Assembly: GCA_045631425.1 (NCBI GenBank)
Contig: JAZQUR010000067.1
Span: forward strand, 1-42,248
Length of the DNA: 42,248 bases
Reading direction: 5' to 3'
Source of the DNA: Treponema_I sp045631425
GTDB lineage: Bacteria; Spirochaetota; Spirochaetia; Treponematales; Treponemataceae
Shown: piece after piece, positions 1 through 6,621 of the stretch
How positions within the stretch are numbered: the first letter of the stretch is position 1
How the letters are laid out: every line of letters begins with the position of its first letter
Translations under genes and position numbers: made by a program
Notes under the pieces: generated by a model
What the model was told of the DNA's origin: nothing
What the model saw: only the letters and a program-made list of their open reading frames with translations
Database searches by the model: none

Positions 1-2482
1 TATTGTAAGTTAAAACTGTTTCCAATCCATTTTTTTCTTTAATTGTAGTTGTAAAATCCGTATAAATTATTTCTGCATCTAAAATTCCATTGGTAAAACT
101 TTTTATAAGTCGATTTTCCAAATCATATTCATAGGTTTTCCGAGAATTTTCTGTTTTTTCTTCCATGAGATTTTGAAAATCATCATATTTGTATTCTCGT
201 ACAAGAAAAGTTCCAGAAGATTCATCAATTAAATCAATGGATTTTGTTATCAAACCTAAGTTGTTATACTCCAAGGTGAGAATTGTTGCATTATCAATTT
301 TGTATTCAGTCATATTTCCTTTTGAATCTCGAATATACGAATACAAAACTCCATCTCCATCAACATAATTTGTAAGATTGCCAAACTGGTCGTAAGTAAA
401 AGTTTCAACACAAGTGACTAAAGAACCATTTTCTTTCAAATATGTTGTTTGACGCTTTGTTAAATCATCTGTTAGATTATAGAAATATTCAGTTTTTACA
501 CCGTTTGCTGTTTCAGAAGTTAGTCTTCCTTTTAAATCGTAGGTAAAATCAGAGGAATTTCCAAAAGAATCTATTGATTTTAGAATATTTCCATTTTCGT
601 CATATTGATAAACAGTCTTTTCCCCATCATGATTTGTGTATATTGTCTTTTTCTCATCAGGATAAAAGTCGAATTTTTCAAAAAATCCTTCTTCATTTTT
701 TGTTGATGTTGTATAAATTCTTTGATTTAAATCTTTTTCTTGATGAAAATATTCTGTAAAACTTCCATCTGGCTTAATGATTTTTTTCAAAAGACCATTT
801 TCGCTATCATAAACATACTGAAAAACTAGATTTTCTGGAGTTGTGACTTTCACTAGTTTTTCATTTTTATATTGATAAGAATATTCTTTTTTTGTTTGAG
901 GATTTTCTATTTTTGTAACAAATCCAAAATTATCATAATATACAAAAAAATCTTGATTTTCAGCAGTTGTGATTTTTTCGATTTGATTATTTTCTTTTCG
1001 TGCTAAAACAGTTTTATTGCCATTTATATCAACAATTTCAATTAAAAATCCTTCTTTATTGTAGATTTTTTTGCTACCATTCTTCAAAAAATACACGTAT
1101 CCATTTGATGTTTCTTGGATTTTTTCACTTTTGTTTAAAGTTTCATCTTGATTTAGTTGATAAAAAACTTCTTCATTTTCCGAAAGTTGAAATCGCTTTA
1201 CATTTGAATTGCCTTCTATCAAAGTCAAATAATTAAATCCATTTTCGTAAAGACTTTCATCAATATTTTTGAGATTTCGTCTTGTATTTTCAGATTTAAT
1301 TTTGAGATTTTTTTTCTTAATGGCTTCTGTTTCTACTAATTTTTTTTCAGCGTTTTCTTTTCTATCATTTTGCCTATCAATAAAATCACTTATTTCTTGG
1401 ATATTTTTTCTTTCTTCTACATATTTTTCTTTAAGTGATAAAGTTTGAGTTAATAATTCCTCAGCTTTTTTCTTCCACTCTAATGCTTGAATATAAAATT
1501 CTGTACCTGCTGTTTCATCTAGTAAATTTTCAGTTTCTTCGAAAAAAGACATAACCTCTGCATAATTTTCATTCCAGGAAAGTTCTTTTTTATCCAAAAG
1601 TAAATATATTTCTGGGATTTTTTTTGTATTATACATTGATGATAAAAATGCTTCCGTATATAAAATATTTGAATTACAATCATCTATTAATTTTTGATAA
1701 TGTAAAATCTCAGCTTCGAAGGCTGAATCTACGCCACGAATTATTCCTTCATCTAAAATTGATATAAATCCTTTTCCAAAACTCCCAACAACTATATTAT
1801 AACTTTGATATATTCTATTGATTTCAAAACTATTTGTTGAAAAGTCAGCTTCAGATTGATAAAATTCTCCATTAACAATTTTTACAGGATCACCAACAAA
1901 ATTGTATTTAGATTCTAACTCTTTTTTTTTGTTTTCTAGTCTCTTTATTTCCTTTGCATAAGCCTTCTCAACTAATAATTCTTTCATTTCAGAATCAGCA
2001 TAACGTGCTTCTATTTCTGCAAGAATATTTTTCTTAAATAACTCATCACTAGCATTAGAGACTTTTTCTGCATCGCTAACACAGGAATCAATCTGTTTTT
2101 GATTCTCAATATAATCAAACTCAATATCATCAATTTTTTCTTCCAAAATCTCGTTTCTTATACATGAGTCACAAATTAAAATATCTTCAGATACTAAAAT
2201 TCCACAAGTTATACAATAATATTCTGGTTCTGGAATAATTTCTTCAGTAGGTTCTTCACCAACATCGTCATTGGAACCACTAGAAGTAGAATCAGATGTA
2301 TCTTTTATACATATACAGAAACATTTATCGCAGGTTGAACAATATGTATCACAACGATAAACATAAGCATAATCACCGTTAGGATTTCCTGCATATGAAC
2401 ATGCAAAAAGTTTTTCATTATTTCCAAAAATGAAAAATAATAATACCAATAATAACTTTAATATAGTTTCCTTTTCTTTCAT
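1..2482 (-). CDS. Rhs/YD-repeat protein with DUF6531-like region, C-terminus beyond the window
   Basis: An open frame of about 827 codons runs from ATG 2482 to the left edge without a stop, so the C-terminal part is missing. A strong ribosome site (GGAGG, 5 bases before ATG) fixes the start. The N-terminus has a hydrophobic export signal (about residues 8-20), then a Cys-rich segment (about 28-60) and a CxxC pair near 85-105 that looks like a zinc ribbon. Residues about 195-245 match the DUF6531 entry to Rhs proteins (GDPV at 197-200, then GEFYQSEADFS and a FGKGF motif). A Lys/Glu-rich, probably coiled-coil stretch (about 250-415) follows, and YD-type repeats (YDENGN, YDLKGR, YDQFGN, YDLENR) fill the rest. 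Rhs proteins usually form a shell that encloses a variable C-terminal toxin; any toxin would lie outside this window. It follows the flagellar terminator in the same direction. No clear promoter was found. Confidence 0.85.
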   Translation of the reverse strand, partial: MKEKETILKLLLVLLFFIFGNNEKLFACSYAGNPNGDYAYVYRCDTYCSTCDKCFCICIKDTSDSTSSGSNDDVGEEPTEEIIPEPEYYCITCGILVSEDILICDSCIRNEILEEKIDDIEFDYIENQKQIDSCVSDAEKVSNASDELFKKNILAEIEARYADSEMKELLVEKAYAKEIKRLENKKKELESKYNFVGDPVKIVNGEFYQSEADFSTNSFEINRIYQSYNIVVGSFGKGFISILDEGIIRGVDSAFEAEILHYQKLIDDCNSNILYTEAFLSSMYNTKKIPEIYLLLDKKELSWNENYAEVMSFFEETENLLDETAGTEFYIQALEWKKKAEELLTQTLSLKEKYVEERKNIQEISDFIDRQNDRKENAEKKLVETEAIKKKNLKIKSENTRRNLKNIDESLYENGFNYLTLIEGNSNVKRFQLSENEEVFYQLNQDETLNKSEKIQETSNGYVYFLKNGSKKIYNKEGFLIEIVDINGNKTVLARKENNQIEKITTAENQDFFVYYDNFGFVTKIENPQTKKEYSYQYKNEKLVKVTTPENLVFQYVYDSENGLLKKIIKPDGSFTEYFHQEKDLNQRIYTTSTKNEEGFFEKFDFYPDEKKTIYTNHDGEKTVYQYDENGNILKSIDSFGNSSDFTYDLKGRLTSETANGVKTEYFYNLTDDLTKRQTTYLKENGSLVTCVETFTYDQFGNLTNYVDGDGVLYSYIRDSKGNMTEYKIDNATILTLEYNNLGLITKSIDLIDESSGTFLVREYKYDDFQNLMEEKTENSRKTYEYDLENRLIKSFTNGILDAEIIYTDFTTTIKEKNGLETVLTYN

Positions 2483-2582
2483 TTTTCCTCCAAATTTTTT
2501 CTCGTCCATAAATATCATTACAAAAAAGAATTCAAATTTATAAGAAATTTGGGCAAAATTTGAAAAAAAATTTTATTGGCAC

Positions 2583-2614
2583 AAAAAAAAGCCAGAGAAA
2601 TCACTTTCTCTGGC
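2583..2614 (-). terminator. Rho-independent terminator after flgE
   Basis: A perfect 10-bp inverted repeat (GCCAGAGAAA / TTTCTCTGGC) with a 4-base loop lies at 2591-2614. It is followed on the minus strand by eight T (2583-2590). It begins 27 bases after the flgE stop and closes the flagellar unit before the Rhs gene. The plus-strand side has only three T, so it acts mainly on the minus strand. Confidence 0.9.
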
Positions 2615-2641
2615 TTTAGAAATTAACTAAAACTAGTTAAA

Positions 2642-4033
2642 TTAGCGTTTTAGGTTTAGAACTGTGTCTAACAATGTATCTGCAGTTTGAATTGTTTTTG
2701 AACTTGCTTGGAAACCACGTTGTGTTACAATCATATCTGTCATTTGTTCAGTTAGGTCAACGTTTGACATTTCCAAAGCACCAGCAAGCAAGCTACCCTT
2801 TCCAGCAACACCAGAAGTTCCGATGTTTGCAAGACCTGAGTTATTTGATGCAACGTAAGTGTTGTCACCAGCTTTTTCTAGACCGTTTTGATTTGTGAAA
2901 CTTGCCATTGCAATTTGTCCGATGGCACGTGTTGTTCCGTTTGAGTAAACTCCTGTGATAATACCACTTGCATCAATCTTGAAGTTATCTAGATATCCCA
3001 TTGTATAACCATCTTGATAGAATGCTTTTGTGGAACTTGATTCAGCAAACTGTGTAATTGTATTTTCGATTGAACCAATTGTTCCAAGGTTAATATTCAT
3101 TGTTTGGCGTAGTGGGTTTCCGTCTGCATCTGGATTTCCACCAGGTACGTTGAAAGAAGCCATAATTGAAACTTGGCCGTTGTCGTTTGTTACGTTTCCA
3201 GCAGAGTCTGTAACAGATTGTAGACGTCCAAAGTTATCGAAAGTTACAACAAATGTGTTTTCAACGCCGTCAGTTGTTCCAAGACCTACACGAGTCATTG
3301 TTTCTGCAGCGTTTTCAGCATCAACATTTACAGTTGCTTGCCATTGGTTGTTTGTGCCTGGAACACGGGTGAAAGAAACTGAAAGCATGTGTTCGTTACC
3401 GAAACTGTCGTAAACTTTTGTTTCTGTTCCCCAAGTTGCTTTTAGAATATCTGAATCAGAAGCGTTTTCTTCTAGCATTAGGGTATTTTTATTTAAGTTA
3501 CAAGCAAAGTCTACGTTTGTTGTGGCTTTTGCAGCATCTTTTTGTCCAATTGGGATAATTAAATCTTCTGTTGAACCAGCTGTGTTAATAACCATTTCGC
3601 CATTAACTTCTTGAGCCATCCAACCTTGAACACGAAGTCCGTTTGCTGGATTTACAAGTGTACCTTCTGAATCTACACCAAAAGTACCTGCTCTTGTATA
3701 AAATGTTTCTTGTCCGTTTTTTAGAACGAAGAAACCGTTTCCTTGAATTGCAATATCTGTTGAAACACCTGTTGATTGAAGATTTCCTTGTGTGAAAATT
3801 GTATCAATAGATGCTACTGTCATACCAAGTCCAACTTCTTTTGGGTTTACACCACCAACTTCTTCTGTTGGTTTTGCAGCACCTGTTAATTGTTGGGAAA
3901 TCATATCTTGAAAATTAACACGTCCTCTTTTGAATCCTGTTGTATTTACATTTGAAACGTTGTTTCCAATTACATCTAAACGAGTTTGGTGATTCTGCAT
4001 TCCAGAAACACCAGAATAAAGTGATCTCATCAT
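2642..4033 (-). CDS. flgE: Flagellar hook protein FlgE
   Basis: FlgE polymerises into the hook joining the motor to the periplasmic flagellar filament. The 463-residue product starts with the rod/hook signature (MMRSLYSGVSGMQNHQ, GNNVSNVNTTGFK) and ends with the matching C-terminal motif (MIVTQRGFQASSKTIQTAD). Lys165 and Cys178, followed by Asn179, sit exactly where T. denticola FlgE forms its self-catalysed lysinoalanine crosslink, so hooks of this organism are expected to be covalently crosslinked. The start is ATG 4033, 8 bases after GAGGA; the next codon is also ATG. It lies 23 bases after flgD and is the last gene of the unit, followed by a strong terminator. In Borrelia and other treponemes flgE is followed by flbD, motA and motB, which are absent here. 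Confidence 0.97.
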   Translation of the reverse strand: MMRSLYSGVSGMQNHQTRLDVIGNNVSNVNTTGFKRGRVNFQDMISQQLTGAAKPTEEVGGVNPKEVGLGMTVASIDTIFTQGNLQSTGVSTDIAIQGNGFFVLKNGQETFYTRAGTFGVDSEGTLVNPANGLRVQGWMAQEVNGEMVINTAGSTEDLIIPIGQKDAAKATTNVDFACNLNKNTLMLEENASDSDILKATWGTETKVYDSFGNEHMLSVSFTRVPGTNNQWQATVNVDAENAAETMTRVGLGTTDGVENTFVVTFDNFGRLQSVTDSAGNVTNDNGQVSIMASFNVPGGNPDADGNPLRQTMNINLGTIGSIENTITQFAESSSTKAFYQDGYTMGYLDNFKIDASGIITGVYSNGTTRAIGQIAMASFTNQNGLEKAGDNTYVASNNSGLANIGTSGVAGKGSLLAGALEMSNVDLTEQMTDMIVTQRGFQASSKTIQTADTLLDTVLNLKR

Positions 4034-4056
4034 AAAGCTAGTCCTCTTTTATAACC

Positions 4057-4500
4057 TTAGTTAGCATAAATTTTGGAAATCTTTTCCATATCGTAAAAGT
4101 TTCCATTGATTTGAACCATTGGATTGCTTCCTCTGGTAGCTGCTTCTACAACACCTGAAATTGTGGCGCCATTTAGATCAACTTCTACTCTTTTTCCTAC
4201 AGTTGTTGTTGCTTCAGATGATGTAAGCATATTTGCAAGCTGTGTAAAACTTGTAGACATATTTGTCATCTGTTCAAGCGAAGAAAACTGAGCCATTTGT
4301 GCAATAAACTCTGTGTTTTCCATAGGACTTGTAGGATCCTGATTTTGAAGCTGTGTAATTAGCAGCTTTAAAAAATCATCCTTGCCCAACTCTGAACTAG
4401 CGGTACGTCCATTTTCCGCAGTATTTTTTGCATTTTGAAGATTAACCGCATTTTGTACGATTGTCTGTTCTTGTGCACTTAAAGTTGTGTTAATAGTCAT
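4057..4500 (-). CDS. flgD: Flagellar hook-capping protein FlgD (short form)
   Basis: FlgD is the scaffold that caps the growing hook and lets FlgE subunits assemble. The 147-residue protein has the family signature at about residues 39-78 (GKDDFLKLLITQLQNQDP, then PMENTEFIAQMAQFSSLEQM). The rest is a short Tudor-like C-terminal part (about 100-147). Enterobacterial FlgD is about 230 residues; the short form is usual in spirochaetes. The start at 4500 is preceded by GAGGGG at a normal distance. It sits between fliK (20-base gap) and flgE (23-base gap), the order of the spirochaete fla operon. Confidence 0.95.
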   Translation of the reverse strand: MTINTTLSAQEQTIVQNAVNLQNAKNTAENGRTASSELGKDDFLKLLITQLQNQDPTSPMENTEFIAQMAQFSSLEQMTNMSTSFTQLANMLTSSEATTTVGKRVEVDLNGATISGVVEAATRGSNPMVQINGNFYDMEKISKIYAN

Positions 4501-4520
4501 TGTGTTCCCCTCTAATCACA

Positions 4521-5867
4521 TTAGGCTACAAGATTTATGGTTGATGTACTTGTAGTTGATTCAGGTGAAACTTCTGCAACATTTTGTTCATAAACTACAG
4601 CTTTGTAATTTATTTCACTTTGTGAAGGTTGATTTTGTCCCCCATTCTGTCCAAAATCACCTTGTTGATTAGAACCTGTAAATGCTAAATCAAAACCACC
4701 TGCTGAAAATCCGCTATCAATAAAAGCATTTTTCAACAAGTTCAAATTTTGATTAAAAGCATCGTAGGCTTCTTTACTTGCTACAAGAATTTTCCCTGTA
4801 ATTTGATTATCGGAAATTTCTAATTTTATCTTTACACTTCCTAGCTCTTCTGGATTTAAAATTAAGTTAATTGTTCCAGCATTATTATCTTTTAGGATAA
4901 TAGAACCAGTTTGAACTAAATCTTTTGCAGAAGATGCAATTTCTCTAGAAAGCATAGAAGAAAAATCTGAATTATGATTTACAATCTGTCCATTATCAAC
5001 AAATTGATTATCATTTTTTAGACTTAATGAAATAGTTGCATTACCATTTTGGTCATATTCAATAGTTTTTACAAAATCGCTTTTCTTTGCACCCTCTTTT
5101 GTAACAAGAGAATTCTCTGGATTTTCGATTTTTTCTGCAACATTTTCAGTACGCATATCAATTACAGAAATTTTTCCATTGTTTTCTTCTGGAAGTTGGA
5201 TTTCTGCAATTAAGTCATTTTCTAAAACAATTTGATTTTCAGCAGTTTTGTTTTCAAAAAGTTGATTTTCAGCATTTACAAATGGAAAAGCTTCTTTTAA
5301 AGCTTCTTCTTCAGAATTTTCCTTTGCAGCTGTTTTCAAATCTTCTATAAGAGAAAACAATTCGCTTTTATCAATGTTTTTAGAAGTGATTTCAGGATTT
5401 TTTACGTTTAATTCTTTTACACCAGAAACCTTTGCTAAATCCAACTTTTCGATAAAAGAATCAAGTTTTGCCATCAAATCTTCAGAAATAATGTTTGATT
5501 CAATAGGATTTACTAGGATTTCTACATTAATTGGTGAGTTTTGTAAGTTTTCTACTTGAGAAACAGAAAGAACTCTTTCATCAATAGGATTTTGAATAAC
5601 TAATTTTTCAGATTGTTCCTCATTGGCATTAACTTTTTCTAATGCTGGTTTTTCCTCTGATTTTTCATTTTCAACTGATTTTGATTCTTGAGTTTTTTCA
5701 ATATCTTTTGATTGATTGCCATCCGTGGAACTTGCTTTTTGAGCTTGCTCTAACATAGAGCTAAATGAAGATTCATCCGAAACATTGTTCAATCCTTGAA
5801 CAGTTTGAGACTGATTTACATTTTGTGAGAAATCTAGAGTTGTCGGCTGAATATTCAAATGTAGCAT
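4521..5867 (-). CDS. fliK: Flagellar hook-length control protein FliK (Tap1/FlbC type)
   Basis: FliK measures hook length and switches export from hook to filament subunits. The conserved C-terminal domain is clear (about residues 330-400 of 448: LILNPEELGSVKIKLEIS, then a segment ending in LLKNAFIDSGF). The N-terminal two thirds is a low-complexity, Glu/Asn/Lys-rich region typical of the flexible ruler part. I place the start at ATG 5867 because GGAGG lies 7 bases upstream. The frame stays open to a GTG at 5891, which would put that ribosome site inside the gene. It follows flbB and precedes flgD, as in the Borrelia flgB operon (flbB-flbC-flgD-flgE). Confidence 0.92.
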   Translation of the reverse strand: MLHLNIQPTTLDFSQNVNQSQTVQGLNNVSDESSFSSMLEQAQKASSTDGNQSKDIEKTQESKSVENEKSEEKPALEKVNANEEQSEKLVIQNPIDERVLSVSQVENLQNSPINVEILVNPIESNIISEDLMAKLDSFIEKLDLAKVSGVKELNVKNPEITSKNIDKSELFSLIEDLKTAAKENSEEEALKEAFPFVNAENQLFENKTAENQIVLENDLIAEIQLPEENNGKISVIDMRTENVAEKIENPENSLVTKEGAKKSDFVKTIEYDQNGNATISLSLKNDNQFVDNGQIVNHNSDFSSMLSREIASSAKDLVQTGSIILKDNNAGTINLILNPEELGSVKIKLEISDNQITGKILVASKEAYDAFNQNLNLLKNAFIDSGFSAGGFDLAFTGSNQQGDFGQNGGQNQPSQSEINYKAVVYEQNVAEVSPESTTSTSTINLVA

Positions 5868-5912
5868 TGGCATACCTCCGATGTAAATCACAGGAAGATG
5901 CCAAAAAACTAA

Positions 5913-6542
5913 CTAAAGAGAGGTTGGCTTGTTTGCCATTTTTCGTTGAAGTTCTGCAACCCGTTCTGCTGGCATTAGAGATAACCAGTAAGATACCATG
6001 GAAGAAGTTCCTTCCTCTGATGCAATTTGATCAACCATACGAAGTGTGTCGATGATATCTTGATCATCCATTTCGTTCAAAATTGCTACAGCGTTGGCAG
6101 GAGCCATACCATTTAGGTTTTCTGCATTTTTCCTTATGTTTACACTTCTATCATCGTACATTTTTTGAATATTATTAAATGTTTTTTCCCGTTCCTCTTG
6201 AGAAATTCGTCGTTCCTCTAGTTCTTGGGCGATTTGAGTGTTTTCTTGTTCTAAGGCTAAAATGTCTAATTCGCGTTTATCAAGTTCTTCTGAGCGGATA
6301 GAAAGTTCTTCCAAGCGTTTTGCAAGACGTTCTTCGTCTAAGTCCGCTTTCAAAAGATCAGCATTTGAAATTTCAGTTACAGAAGTTTGAGGCTCTTTTC
6401 CTATCATTTGGTAAAAAGGAGCAAAGAATTTTTTTGCGTGGATAACACCAAGATAGTCAAACCAAAGCAATCCACCGAGAATTAGGATAATCACTAAAAT
6501 CAATAAAACAACTGTTTTTCCTAAACTTTTTCCGAAACTCAT
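5913..6542 (-). CDS. flbB: Periplasmic flagellar collar protein FlbB
   Basis: The 209-residue protein has one N-terminal membrane helix (about residues 9-28) and a long charged coiled coil (about 65-130). The C-terminal MgtE-N/MotE-like segment (NGMAPANAVAILNEMDDQDI, then LMPAERVAELQRKMA) matches spirochaete FlbB. In Borrelia burgdorferi FlbB is a base of the periplasmic collar around the flagellar motor and is needed for collar and stator assembly. Position confirms it: it directly precedes fliK, flgD and flgE. It is first in this unit, with a good promoter immediately upstream; fliJ and fliI, which normally precede it, are not here. The ribosome site is AGGACGG before ATG 6542. Confidence 0.88.
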   Translation of the reverse strand: MSFGKSLGKTVVLLILVIILILGGLLWFDYLGVIHAKKFFAPFYQMIGKEPQTSVTEISNADLLKADLDEERLAKRLEELSIRSEELDKRELDILALEQENTQIAQELEERRISQEEREKTFNNIQKMYDDRSVNIRKNAENLNGMAPANAVAILNEMDDQDIIDTLRMVDQIASEEGTSSMVSYWLSLMPAERVAELQRKMANKPTSL

Positions 6543-6591
6543 TTTTACCGTCCTAGAAAATAACTTTCCATCATATAAAATAAACTATAAT

Positions 6592-6621
6592 ATTATAACA
6601 GATGAAGGCTTAAAATGTAAA
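6592..6621 (-). promoter_or_regulatory. Sigma-70-like promoter of the flbB-fliK-flgD-flgE unit
   Basis: On the minus strand TTTACA (6616-6621) and a perfect TATAAT (6592-6597) are 18 bases apart. The -35 box overlaps the last codons of the upstream metalloprotease gene. Predicted transcription starts about 40 bases before flbB. No sigma-28 type box was seen. Confidence 0.65.

Noticed and set aside
574..1236. Plus-strand open frames over the Rhs gene
   Set aside because: They are Phe/Leu/His-rich shadows of the minus-strand coding frame and lack ribosome sites.
3030..3413. Plus-strand frame of 127 codons opposite flgE
   Set aside because: It is antisense to well-conserved FlgE sequence and has no family features.
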